A stretch of DNA of 64,000 bases from Rhabditophanes sp. KR3021 (lineage: Eukaryota; Nematoda; Chromadorea; Rhabditida; Alloionematidae): positions 1-64,000 of the forward strand of contig CAUJLY010000003.1 of assembly GCA_963281155.1 (NCBI GenBank), given 5' to 3'. The notes under the pieces are model-generated. The model was not told where the DNA came from and ran no database searches. It was given only the letters and a program-made list of their open reading frames with translations. This document shows positions 46,060 to 58,500 of the stretch, one piece after another. The position numbers and the translations under genes are program-made. How positions within the stretch are numbered: the stretch's first letter is position 1; every line of letters starts with the position of its first letter.

Positions 46060-47919
46060 TCATTCCAAACAAAGCCCTCGGCACCACATATCCTAATCTT
46101 TTTTATATTCATCTCAATTAATTACACATCCTAATAAATATTTTTTTAAATAATTATAAAACACGCTTCACATTAACACATCTCTTAAATATATTTATTT
46201 GATCTCCATCCAACTTGTTTTCTTCTCATTCTTTTAAAAGACACACACACAAAATTGGTGTGCATATTGTATGATATTTATTTTTCTATTCTTATTAATT
46301 TATATAGATACGGATATTATAACCTATTAAGAATTAAAATGATATAAAACGTTGTATATATGTATGGTAAATGAATTTCTTTGTGTGTATATATTTGTTG
46401 TATATCGACTGATTACTTTATATAGTAATAAGAATGCGTATGCATACTAAAATTTAGTTGGTTGGATTAATTAAAAGCTTGGTAAAATCTTTTGTCTTGA
46501 TCGAGATTAAGAAGTAATCTCAGGTGGAGATGATGATATCAAAACTGGTAGCAATTTTTGTGTAGATAATTATAAATTGTTGTATAATGACACACACACA
46601 ATTTAGCTTGCTTACCCGTTTCGAAAGAAGACAGATAGTCCAGAGGAGTGATTTCTTCTTTTTTCTTTCTAGTCTTTTGTTCGTGTGAATGATTGTTTAA
46701 AAAAAATGGAAGGTCCAAATGTCTGTGAAAGATTCATTCAATGAATATATATATTTAAGAAGAATTTAGTGACACAAAAGTGTTGGGCATCATAAATATC
46801 TATATATATGTGTATATGTTTAAATATACAATACTGATCATCGTCCCTACTAACGTTTGTAAGACGACGAGACCATTGGTGACAATAAAAATGATTTGAG
46901 CCTGTATATTTATACTTTTTGTCAATCATAAAACTACAACACGATGAAGACATGGTGGTAGATGACGATTTTATTCTATATCTACCTTGCTTATATGTAG
47001 TACATACTAACTTTTTTGAATACTTATTTAAAACTATTTTTTATATTAATTCTAGACTTTATTTATGACATTGTCTTTTGTTTGTATTCAGATGTAAATG
47101 CATTTCATAAATTAATATACTTTTCAAGATATATATTTTTTCACGAGTACTTTTCTTCGCAAAAATGACATCTGGCGATATTCGATAAAAGTTTACGTAT
47201 ATTATGTCTATTTGAATGTCTTTTTATTATGTATGTGATTTGTGAAGAGACATATATAGTATTAAAAAGTCGCCAGTATAAGTAAGTACAGTCATTACAC
47301 CTTTGTGATGTTTCCTTTCACTTTCATGTATATTGATAGTATAACTTAAATTGGCGTTGATTTGTTTGAAAAAATAGATGTGTGCATTCGGATTGAATAG
47401 GATATAACCATCCTTTTATTCCCATCTGCGACGACACATTCACATATATCTCCATAAAAGATGTAGGAATTTGGATGATTTGGGAATGAGCATTGTGTGT
47501 GTTGATTGTACAGCCTACGCTGTCACGCACAACAATTTGTCTAGACTTGTCATGGTCCTCTTTCTCTTTTTAAACTATTTTTAATATATCTATTTATCTA
47601 ATGTTTCAACACAATCTCTTTATTCCATACTAGTTTTGATCAACCAAAAAATATATATTCAAATGTCTCCTTACTTTGAATGATCTTTTAAAGTATGAAT
47701 AAGTAAAGTAAAATACAACGTAATAAGTAGTAATGTTAAATAAATACTTTCCAACCGCATTTATTGATAATGAATTAATGTACTTTTTTATCATGTTTCG
47801 AATTGTTAATTATGTGACGAGTCAAGAATAATAAACACCCTTTAATCTTGTTTCTACTTCCTTTTTAGTTATTTTGTCTATGCAATTTGGCTCTGACAGA
47901 GGGTATCGTTTCATCCATC
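46060..47919. other. Intergenic, no supported gene
   Basis: AT-rich with simple stretches (ACACACAC, TATATATA). Minus-strand frames at 46738-46953 and 47324-47530 lack support. A splice-acceptor-like CTTTTTAG at 47861-47868 precedes the casein kinase start. Confidence 0.45.
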
Positions 47920-49799
47920 ATGGATTTACTTCATGCCTCAAACTCAGAGGTCATTCTAGATCATAGATACAAATTAATACGCAAAATCGGCCAAGGCTCA
48001 TTTGGAGACATCATCTTGGGAATTTGCCTGAAAACGAATGAAGAAGTTGCCATAAAGATGGAATCTCTCAACGCCAAACACCCCCAATTAATATATGAAA
48101 GCCGGGTAATTCGTCTGTTTAAAGGAGGCACAGGCTTTCCACGAATCCACCACGTCACTAGAAACTCGACTCATTCAGCGATGGTCTTAGATTTGTTAGG
48201 ACCTTCCCTAGAAGACTTATTCAATTTTTGTGGACGTAGGTTTTCTTTGAAAACTGTTCTTATGCTTTCATTCCAAATGTTGGACCGTCTTGAATACATT
48301 CACCAAAAGGATATGATTCATCGTGATATCAAGGTAACAAATTACGCCTCCTACTACAATATTTATAAATGTCGTTTCCTTTATAGCCTGAAAACTTTCT
48401 AATGGGACACCAGTCAAATTGCAACAAAGTATATTTGATAGATTTCGGCCTTTCAAAAAGGTTTCGAGACCAAAACATTTCGCATATTCCTTATAGAAAT
48501 GACAAAAACTTAATAGGAACAGCAAGATATGCTTCGATTAACGCTCATGTTGGAATTGAGCAAAGTCGGAGAGATGACTTGGAATCGCTCGGTAATTAAA
48601 AAACAAAATCTAAATATTTATTCAATTAGTCAGCATAAGTCTTCTTAACAACGAATATCACTCAAACAAGATGTCAGGCACTGCACATCCTCACTCTATT
48701 GAGCGACTAGACGTCTACCCTAGAGCTTTTCCATCATCTCAGATCCTCATCTGATCTTCCCATTAATATTAACTCCACATTTTCTGCCAACCTTGAAGGG
48801 GACTGAGAAGCTTGGAATGGACACTTTTGGCCGGACCATTCCTAGTCTCGTTCATTCTACTCACTTTCTCTTCAACAAATCCACATTCTTTAGAACAGAC
48901 TCGTAGACCTGTAAGAGTTTACCAATCCTTTCACCTCTTTTTGATTCGCCAACCTACTAATTTCCTTCCTTGAACATGCAGTGGTTGTTAACAATATCAT
49001 CTGCGTTTCCTGGATCCAACAGAAAATATCCCTAAGCTTTGTATTGATAGGATGTAGTTGTCCAGTCACACCAAACTTTGTCCCCCTATTTAAAGCCACT
49101 CAAATTCAGCCTATCCCTGCATAATTCCTAACAAGCCCGAAGTAATGTGTCAATAGCTAATCTCGACCATTACTACCCAATCATTACAATAAACTTCTTT
49201 AGGACATTCTTTCTCTTACTCATGAGGTTCCAGGGAAGTTCATTGCTACATTTGAGATGACATTTATCGCAATTGAATGTAGGCTTTTTGAATTTAATAA
49301 CAGCGTCTTTTGCGATTCAAAAAATATTGTTTAAAAAGAAACCTCTGATATATAGTTTGCATCGAATGTAAATTGTAGTATGCAATATTTAATTTGAAAT
49401 ATTTAGGGTATGTGTTATTGTATTTTAATAAAGGTTCATTGCCATGGCAAGGAATGATTTCTACTACTAAACAACAAAAATATGAAAAAATATTGGAGAA
49501 GGTAAATTTGGATTTAGTTGATTGGTTGTGTTGTTTATGTTGTGTGTTTGAGTATTATATTTGATCTATTGTTGCTTTAGAAAAGGTCAACCCCAATCGA
49601 AATTCTCTGCGCAAACTCACCCCAAGAATTTTTAATCTTCCTCAAAAGCGCAAGAGACCTCGGATTCAGCAACGAACCAGCTTACAATCAGTACAAGCGC
49701 CTCTTCTACCGTCTCTTCACCAGCCTCACTTTTTCACTGGACTACCATTTTGATTGGAGCATGAAATACCACAATACTCGCGTCATTCATGATCAGTAA
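47920..49799 (+). CDS. Casein kinase 1 (CK1 alpha-like) serine/threonine kinase
   Basis: CK1 kinases phosphorylate primed or acidic Ser/Thr sites in Wnt, clock and other pathways. Four exons (47920-48333, 48387-48591, 49407-49501, 49581-49799) encode 310 residues, about one kinase domain. Visible: [72 protein letters not shown] and [20 protein letters not shown] (CK1 signature), SLPWQGM and KYEKILEKK with STPIEILC. These are closest to CK1 alpha. The long C-terminal tail of delta/epsilon forms is absent. Intron 2 is 815 nt against 53 and 79 nt for the others, and contains an antisense retroelement-like relic. The start is the first in-frame ATG; an upstream acceptor at 47868 fits trans-splicing or a missed exon. 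Confidence 0.9.
48629..49270 (-). pseudogene. Reverse-transcriptase-like retroelement relic inside the CK1 intron
   Basis: Opposite to the host gene, relatively GC-rich sequence reads (with several stops and shifts) [28 protein letters not shown], then NADDIV and, one frame over, [18 protein letters not shown]. The block ADDI(V)LL preceded by a Gly- and Gln-rich turn region resembles the (Y/F)xDD catalytic loop of non-LTR retrotransposon reverse transcriptases (YADDIVLLA). It looks like a piece of a LINE-type element. The assignment rests on this one motif. Confidence 0.5.
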
Positions 49800-49804
49800 T
49801 TGGA

Positions 49805-50311
49805 AAAATAAGTGTGTCTGTCCAATCTTTATAAAGAGCTTTCTTTTTTCATCATTCTTCTAAATTACATACAACAAGCCTGTCTACTTTTAAACTTCAA
49901 TTTGTTTCCATGAATCTCGATTCAATTTAGTTTGTTTGTTTATTAATTTATTATTATGATAGTTCAATAATAGCAATAACAAATGTAGTTATTCTTAAAC
50001 AATCAAACCCGTTCTCTTATGTCTTTCTTTTTTTTTAAATATATCATTTATTTGAATAAGTATGTATTTACTTTTATGAACTAAATGCATGTACTCTTTA
50101 AATGTAAACATTTATCACTTTTGTTAATTCACTTATAAAATGGTTTTAAGTTTAATTATTTTTACTCTTATGGTCTAAGGAGGCGGAAATAAAAAAAGGA
50201 GGTTTCAATATTTTAACCAAATGATTCAATCTCATTTAATCCATTTCCTAAGATATTCCGTAAAGGGGTGTGTATTTTATGAATCATTTACTTCTCACTT
50301 TCCATCCAAAG
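49805..50311. other. Intergenic, no supported gene
   Basis: CK1 3' flank and upstream region of the small secreted gene. No coding signal. Confidence 0.4.
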
Positions 50312-50638
50312 ATGCGTCTAGCTTTTAGTCTTTTCCTTGTTTCGACTTTGTTGTTCAGTCAATTATCAACAGCTCATCAAGACAACAAACATCCTAGAAC
50401 ACTAATGCCCTCATTCTCTTCTTTGATTCCAAGACTTCGCATGAAAGGACCTATTTCCACAAAATACTACCAACCCAATCCCAAAAGAAGTTCCTTTTCC
50501 TACAGAAATTTGAGAAATGTCTTTTATCCCACCAAATATTATTCAAACAAAATGGATGAATCTGCTATTGCTTCCAGGCTTGGCCTCCAAAACATCCCCC
50601 CACACATGTCATTATGTCAACGTCTTGGATATTGTTGA
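50312..50638 (+). CDS. Small secreted protein, orphan
   Basis: The ATG at 50312 opens 108 codons without an intron. Residues 1-21 form a signal peptide (MRLAFSLFLVSTLLFSQLSTA). The mature part is basic and Tyr/Ser/Pro-rich (STKYYQPNPKRSSFSYRNLR, FYPTKYYSNKM) and ends MSLCQRLGYC with two Cys spaced by six residues, possibly a small disulfide loop. Dibasic sites are few (only one KR), so a classical neuropeptide precursor is possible but not well supported. An in-frame ATG at 50279 would add 11 residues and spoil the signal peptide, so the later start is chosen. Confidence 0.6.
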   Translation: MRLAFSLFLVSTLLFSQLSTAHQDNKHPRTLMPSFSSLIPRLRMKGPISTKYYQPNPKRSSFSYRNLRNVFYPTKYYSNKMDESAIASRLGLQNIPPHMSLCQRLGYC

Positions 50639-50835
50639 AGGTTCTTTCAAAATAAATAAATAACTCTTTTTCTCATAAATTGTCATGATCTGTGCTTGTT
50701 ATATTTAATAAATTAATTGCAACTTCACACATTCTTTTTGTATGATGTTTGTTTTGGTTGCCATGACAACGCAATTTGTTGATGGTTATTAAAAGTAAAC
50801 CACAAAGAATTGCTTATTTCTTAGAAAATCTATTT

Positions 50836-51251
50836 ATGACAGATAATAATACAACAAACATTCAAATATGTTTTATCAACACAGATGCTTTTCCCCTCCC
50901 AGGCTATTTAACTGTAAGCCTTTGGGTTTGCATCACTATCTTATTTATTTTGTGCAGAATAGCTATTTGTTTAAATGTAAGTTGGTAGAAGCAATTAAAT
51001 ATAAATGAGGATTGCAGGAAAATGTATTTGAATCACTTCCTGATTCTGAAACGGATTATTATAGTTGCGATTGTACTTGCATAAATGATGTCTGTTTTTG
51101 CGACAGTTGCAGTTTAAGATCATGTATACACAAAAGGATGAACTTAAATTGGAAGGACCAACTAGACAAATGGTTCTCATTAGAATGTCTCAGACCTGCT
51201 TTCAGAGGAACTCCTGCTTATAGTACAGATTTGTTATGTTGCACTCGTTAA
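50836..51251 (+). CDS. Small single-pass, Cys-rich membrane protein, orphan
   Basis: Two exons (50836-50976, 51018-51251; intron 41 nt) join in phase and give 124 residues. An in-frame ATG at 50779 would add 19. A membrane span (LTVSLWVCITILFILCRIA) follows a short N-terminal segment with a glycosylation-like NNTT. After it comes a Cys-rich cluster: CDCTCINDVCFCDSCSLRSC (seven Cys in 20 residues) and a C-terminal CC. The cluster resembles a small metal-binding or palmitoylated region rather than a known domain. Orphan. Confidence 0.55.
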
Positions 51252-51595
51252 TGAATGCAAACTATCCCTAAATACTCAAACTTTGTTATTTAATAAAATT
51301 GTCAACTATTTTTTGACACTTAATTTAATTTGATTGATATGCACTCCACATCACTATTTAATATTTTACTCCTGTTATGCTATGCCATAAGTGTGGAATA
51401 ATTTTTTTGTAATATTTAAGACTTACTGATTAAAATAATAAATGATGTTTAAAGTGTTACATGAATGAAATTTAGAGTGGATTGTAAAGTAGCAAGCGAA
51501 ATTTTTAAGTAGCAGATGGATTAATTTATTATATTACTTTTTGTTAAATAAATACAAATAATTATTAGTTAGGGTAAATGATATATAATGTCTTT

Positions 51596-54260
51596 TTATT
51601 CCAAATCCTCTTCTTTCTTTTTTTCTACTAATTCTTTTTGAATTGAAAGTGTAGGTTTAATTGTGGTAGTAGTCAATGGTTTATTTAATTCTTTTGGATG
51701 TCCTGTTTCGATTGAGATGTCTCGACATAACTTTTCTACACTCTCCTCGCATTTATTACACGACACTCGACAATTCTCGTACATAAACTGTTTTCTAGAA
51801 GAGCACAAGCCATGCTCAGACCAAAATTTGCACGAAACATGTCTATCAACACAACCTTTGGCATCGGCTATTTTGGTAGGAGAACAATCGCCACACGATC
51901 TTCGGCAATATCTATGCATGTAAGGCAAATTAGAATCACACTCCCCAATCGCGGCCCAAATTGAACAACAAGGATCATGGTTAAGGCAAATCAAGGCAGA
52001 AACGGACACATTTGCTTGAGGAATTAAATTATCAATATCGGTCTAAATTGATTAATTATCAATAATTTAATTAAAACGTACCATTGAATTATCCTCGATT
52101 GCATCGTTTCTGTGTCTGTTTCTGGTCACAAATTGATTATTGAAGTTTTGTTGAGGGCCCATTGGACCAGCCATTTGTCTAGGCACACATCTTCCATTAA
52201 AGCAATTTCCACCGAAACAAACATCAAAACCTTCAAAGCCTTGACACATTCCACCTAACTTCACTTTCGAAACACAATGAGCATATCCGCGTGTGTCGCA
52301 GAAAAGATATTGCGACCCACAATTTGGATTATTCGGTGAACACATAGGTCTGGGAGCATAACTGTATAAATTATCACTAAAAGAAGTCGAGTATATACAT
52401 AAAATAAGTTATAAATAATAAAAAGTTACGTGTACGCATTACTCAAACCATCTCTATTTAAAATGGGAAAGGGCCTCATGGGAGAGGTAGAGAAGTGTTG
52501 AAAGTTACTGCATTGAGGCATATCTCTTGGATAGTCATGTTCTCTCTGAAAACGATTTTGGTGGCTTAACCTCCAATTTTCCCAAACCAAATCAACAAAT
52601 GCGTGGTGGTTAAAGAAGATTGGGTCGTTGGCTGATGTGCTGATTGGTTCGAAATCTCCTCCGCAGAACAAATGGATCGAGGCGTGCGAGTATTCCAGAG
52701 CTCCGAAGAATGACGCAACTGGGCAACCTCCCAATGGAGCAGTGTATGCCAAGAAATTTTCAACGTGGTTTGCGGCCAAAGCATTATTGATGTTGTTTTC
52801 AGTAAACAAATGACCTTTTCTTCCTAGATTTCTTTGCAATGAAGCATGTCCTTACAAAGATAACATTAATTAACAATATTTGACAATATTTAATTGGGAA
52901 GTAGAGTAAATAGGATATATCTTTAATAAAATTTGAAATAATTCCTTACCTTCAAGTGTATGCCAGTTAGCAAAAGGTCCGTTAACAACCCAGCCTCTAA
53001 AATATTCCAAAGTAAATTATTTAGGTTAAATAAATAAAGCTCTTCCAATCAACTTCAATAATAAAACAAATTCATGCTTAGCTTAAACCTTTTAAGTATA
53101 TAGAAAATTTAGTCAACTCAACAAAAATGAATGAACCTTCAGATGTAAGTTTATTTCAACTTACTTAATTTATCTATTTAATGCATCTATTTTAGGTTCA
53201 AAATGTTTCCATATACGTTGAGATTATTGCCTTTAAAGTGGCAACTATGGGAGACCGAATTAGACAGTATGTCACGGGTAATAAGGACACTTTTGGCATT
53301 CCAAACCTCCAACAATGTCTAATTATATAATCAGACAAAAAATGTTAAGGACATTCAATTGGGAGGAGGTTGTTGAGGAAAGTGGTGAGAATGGAGATGA
53401 AAGTAGTGGTGAATCTTATGATATTGAAAGCAGTGAGAATTTTTGGGAAGGAATTAAGTGAGTGTCAAAGTAGGGAAATACTATTTAAAATAATCTCATT
53501 TAATGACTTTTTGTCGATTGTTTCAAGACATTGACATTTTCTTACCCGATTCCAGCCTCGCCGTAAAATAAACTTGAAAATATGATTGAGTCTGCGGGAT
53601 TTGGCAAATAATTGTCCAGCACTGAATCCCAATAAGGAATTGAAAGACTAGGATCAATTAACTTCATTGTGATTTCAGCTCGCTTCAAATACTCCCTATG
53701 CCATCCGCTGAAAGCTGGACCACTGTGTCCTGAATTTTGGATCTGAACAAAAGTAATCATAATTAATGTGACAACAAACATACTCCTCTATGTTGAGCAG
53801 CAATTCTATCATATTCTCCTGAATTCTTCATATGTCTGAGAACATTAAAGTATCTATTTCTTTCATTGTCATTTAATTGTCTAATTTCTCGGCGATAAGA
53901 TTTCGGCAGCAAAGATCCGTTGTTTAAAGTACATTGCCCGTTCGGTCCAATTCTTCCCCTGAAATAGGGACATAGACATTGTAGCGACATACATCCCTGA
54001 GGAATAGGTTCAAAGGGCCTTGGGATGGTTCCTTGCATTCCTTGAGGTTGGAAAGTTCCAGGTGGAGAGACAATAGTATTTCTTTCTATTTGCTGCCTCC
54101 GATTGATGGCTTGTCTAGCATTTCGATCCCAATTATGCAATCTATTGCATATATGTCTCTGATCAAAAGGCGCTCCTTGGCACTGCTGAAAGTTTCTCCT
54201 TTGCCCAAATTGTTGTGAATTGATAATAATAGGAAAAAATAATAATAAAATGAACTTCAT
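51596..54260 (-). CDS. tyr: Tyrosinase (type-3 copper oxidase) with two ShKT domains
   Basis: Nematode tyrosinases are secreted phenol oxidases linked to cuticle or eggshell hardening. Six exons (53784-54260, 53546-53742, 52950-52996, 52430-52850, 52082-52376, 51596-52042) encode 627 residues. Signal peptide [15 protein letters not shown]. Copper site A: His in [17 protein letters not shown] and GWHREYL. Site B: EYSHASIH and [16 protein letters not shown]. Then comes a Cys-rich linker ([24 protein letters not shown]) and two six-Cys ShKT modules ([13 protein letters not shown]...C..SCGDC and [12 protein letters not shown]...CRVSCNKC). It ends in a Thr/Lys/Glu-rich tail. All copper ligands are present. 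Intron 2 (52997-53545) is 549 nt and holds a spliced-looking antisense ORF; other introns are 37-99 nt. Confidence 0.9.
53128..53462 (+). CDS. Nested antisense ORF in tyrosinase intron 2, spliced-looking, orphan
   Basis: Within the tyrosinase intron but on the other strand, an ATG at 53128 starts MNEPSD, then a clean 49-nt intron (GTAAGT...TTTTAG). It continues [35 protein letters not shown] up to a TAA near 53328. One frame over, an acidic ORF ([18 protein letters not shown]..., FWEGIK) ends at 53462. The two parts would make one protein of about 105 residues if one frameshift or a missed junction lies near 53320. No domain is recognised. It may be a live small gene or a recent pseudogene. 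Confidence 0.45.
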
Positions 54261-55573
54261 GATAAGTAAATGTTGCAACTGCTTGTATGATTGAATGGAA
54301 GCTAATTGAACTTATATACAAATGTCAAATACACCTTAACTATCAATGAACAATAAAAAGGTCGTGAAGCGCAACGATTAACTTGTATACATTTAAAAAC
54401 AAACTTTCTCTGTGCATTTACCAAAATACAGGTATAAATTGTTGTGTCCGACCATCTTCCTCATACATTTTTTGTTCTTCTTATTTACTTCCAGATTCCA
54501 TTTATTTATTATGTTTAATGACGTTAGTAGTATATTTTTGGTAGGTTCAAGAAATGTTTATTGACATGTAAAAAACAACATGATACACTTATTAACTAAG
54601 CATAATAAGAAATAATTTTTGATTGCTTCATGATCATTCAACTTTTATTATACAGAGGAAGCTTGTTTCTTTCCATTAATCAAATGTAAAACTTTCTCGA
54701 ATTCCAAATGTTCAATTGTAATCCAAAAAGTTTGAATGCTTACCGAAGTGGGTGCTGTTTCAAGAGGCTTTCATCGCGTTTATTAATGCACACCAACGTC
54801 TACAAACTAGTTTAGAAAGTAAAATTTATTAAAAAATGAAAATGTCACGTATGTCAACGTTGCTGCAAGATTAATCAAAAACATATCTGCCAACAAATAA
54901 AATATATTGACAATCTCAAAATGATATATCTTTTAATAAACAATTAAAAACATAACAAATATTTTTTAAACCTTATAACAGTTGGAAAGCATATTTTGTA
55001 ACAACATTCATCAATGTATAACCATCAGTATGTTGTTATTACCATCATCCTCACCCACACACGTAACATATGGTGGTGTCAATACAACTATCAGACATCT
55101 TTTTGATTAAGCTTCTCACATTAGAACGGGAACATTTAATATTTGATAACAAAAGTTTCGAGAGCGGAGATAAGTTATATAGACAACATTCGATATCAAT
55201 ATATATATCTTTATTATACACCCTTCCGTTTAAAAATCAACATTACAACTGAGAGGTTCGATTCAATTTTAAATTAGCTTTCAAAATAGGGGGTTTTGGG
55301 TGGGAGCCTGGATGGCCAATTTCATTCATAATAAGTTTCATTTAGTAATGGTGAATGAATATATGTGTAGTATATTTATTATATACACTAACAATTTATT
55401 TGGTCTTACACTTTAAGCACACCCTCAACAATATATGTAGTATACAGATAATACGTTTTCCCTCTTTTATTTGTCTCTGCCTTTTGATCGCACTGATTAG
55501 ATATAGCTTTTCAAAAATTGATCGGCAGATATACTTAATTTGATTTGTTTTAGCGTTACTTTCCAAATCAACG
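54261..55573. other. Intergenic between divergent tyrosinase and coronin
   Basis: AT-rich, no gene. A splice-acceptor-like TTTGTTTTAG ends at 55553, 21 bases before the coronin ATG, and may be a trans-splice site. Confidence 0.5.
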
Positions 55574-58500
55574 ATGAGTTTTGTGAGGCAATCTAAGTAC
55601 AGACATGTCTTTTGCAAGCCATTAAAACACGATGCCTGTATGTCCGACATTAAGGTGACTGAAGTTTCATGGGATTCTTTATTTTGCGCTGTCAATCCTA
55701 AATTTGTTGCTTTTGTGACAAGAGGAAGTGGAGGGCCATTTCTAGTAGTTCCAGTCACAAAAATCGGCCGAATTGACAAGGATTATCCTTATGTTGATGC
55801 TCACCGTGCTCCATGCCTTGAAATTGCCTGGTCTCCATTCAATGACAATGTTATTGCTAGTTGCAGTGAAGACACTACTTGCAAAGGTATTTTATTAACT
55901 AAAAACTAGACAATGGCTAATAATTTAAAACGTATTCAATGGGCCCACAACCAGACAAGTCTTTAATAACCATCTCACCCACTTTCTTTTTCTTCTCTGG
56001 CTCCATGTAGCTAACAAATTGTAGGGAAGTTTTGCCTGAAGCAGAATTAGTGACTCCATCGCAAAGAGCATCAATCAGAATCCATTCCATGTTCTCGCCA
56101 ATTTCTCTGGAGGGTAGGTCTTTTGATGATAGTTAATGGTTTCCCTGCCTTCACCAACATATGGAAGACCCTTTCTTTTAGCTTGAAGACGCATCCCACT
56201 TGACATCAAACTTGTAGCAAAATCTACGTACACCCATCCTTGCTAGAGTAACCCATTAAGTAATATTGGCTGAGTCCCGTTTCTTAATCCTTTCAATGAC
56301 CTTTTTAGAGTATCTTCATTTACACCTTTTAAAAAGATGACATGCACCCTTTTAATTTGAATGCAACTTGGCCTGTCGTCCAGAATCTCGGTTAGTCCAT
56401 CACTTCGACACCACATTCAATTCTGTCAAATTGATTGGCTATTTCGATGAGATCAATCTTGGCTTGAGTGTGACTGTTGTTTCGTCTTGAGGTGGGACTT
56501 GAATAGGAAGCAGTACACACCTAAGTGATTTCAATATGGCAAAGAAGTCGTCTTTAAAATGAGCAGACACTCCAACACTCAATCAAATTGTGTAACTGTA
56601 TTGTATTTTGTTTGCCGGCAATTATCTATTCATCCCTTCACACCCAAAAATAAAATATCCAAACTCATTATAATATAGTCCAGTAGGATCCAGATATTTT
56701 TTGAATTTAACTAACGACTCACCTTTTGTTTCGTTGGGTTGTGTGGGTAGTTGGGGAAGACTCTTAACTTGTATATTCTTCCATGGGACGGTCTTAAAGA
56801 TTAATTGAATTCAAAGAACCGTATCTTTGACCTTGGGATGTTTTTTGACACTACCCGCCATAACTTGTTGCACCTCATCAGATTTGATGTTAACATAAAC
56901 AGAACCTCCACCGAAATTGACCTCTTTGTAGAGGTTGTATTGAAGAAAGAAAAACCCCTTCTCTGTAGTTGATCAACTTCCCTACCATCGCCTAAAATAA
57001 ATTAGACACAATATTAATAGATTGCTAACTAAAATATTAAATAATTTATACTATGCATATTTAAACTTTCACTTAAGTTTGGTTAATTCCTCAAAATGGT
57101 CTAACTAGAACTTTGTCTGAACCAGTCGTTGAATTGACTGGCCATCAAAAAAGAGTCAATTCATTGGTTTGGCATCCTACGGCAAATAATATTTTGCTTA
57201 CGGCTGGAGGTGAAAATAAATTACTGTTGTGGAATGTTGGTAAGTTGGGAATGAATATTTAATTAGTAGTATTCGATTCCAATTCTAGGAACTGGAGAAG
57301 CTCTTCTCGAAATAGATGGCCATCCTGATCAAATCTTTTCGATGTCCTTCAATTACGATGGGTCCCAATTTGTTACGGCTTGCAAAGATAAGAAATTGAG
57401 AATTTTCGATTCTCATTCTGGAGACATGGTGGCTGAAGGAATGGGGCATGAAGGTAAGGTTATGCATAGAAATGAAGCGAAATCTAGTTTGCATCTAAAT
57501 ACGATCTGTGATAGCATTGCCTAACTCAATTGTGGGGGCAAGGTTAAATTTGCATTGAAAGATCTATTAGTTTTCATCATCAACACAATTAAAATAAATT
57601 CTTTTGTAGGTGTGAAGCCTCAACGAGCAATTTTCTTAAAAGATGGAAAGGTCTTTTCGACTGGATTCACCAAACGTAGTGAACGTTTATATGCTTTACG
57701 CGACCCCTCAGACTTATCAACTCCAATCGTTCAAGAAGAACTTGACACTAGTAATGCTGTTCTTTTCCCAATGTACGACGAAGACACCAACCTACTTTGG
57801 CTAGTTGGGAAGGGAGATTGTGCGATGAGGTATTATGAAATTAATGAAGACAAGCCTTACGTTCATTACATTAATACTTACACCACTTCTGAACCACAAA
57901 GAGCTGTCGGCTTTCAAAGCAAAAGAGCGTTGTCTTACTCTGAAAACGAAACTGCCAGACTTTACAAGTTAACTACAAAGGGAGTAGTTGATGTGCTCCA
58001 ATTTTTCGTACCAAGAAAATCCGACCTCTTTCAACCAGACCTCTATCCCGACACCCGATCCTTGATTCCTGCCCTGACGGCAGAACAATTTGCCGAAGGA
58101 AAGAATAGCAACCCGGTGTTGTGTGTAGTCAATCCAAATGCGGCTGAAGCTGCCAAACCTAAAATACAAGTAGCTAAGAAAGCTAATATTTTGAGTCAAT
58201 TGCCTCCACAAGTCAACACACAACTCAATTCTCCCCCTCCCCAATCATCTCCTCAACCTTCTCCAGCCATCCAACAACCACCGAGAAAGGCTCCTGTCAT
58301 TGAGGATGACATGGGAATAGTTCGTCCTAGTTCTGAACAGTCTTCTAGACCTGCATCAAGACCCGCTTCGAGGCGGGAAAGCACGCCACCGAGAGCTGCG
58401 ACTCCACCTCGCGGATTTACCACTCCTCTACATAAAACTCAAGTAATCTACTGGGGGGCAAAAGTATAAAAAGAGGCTATAAAAGATAGGTGTGACTAAA

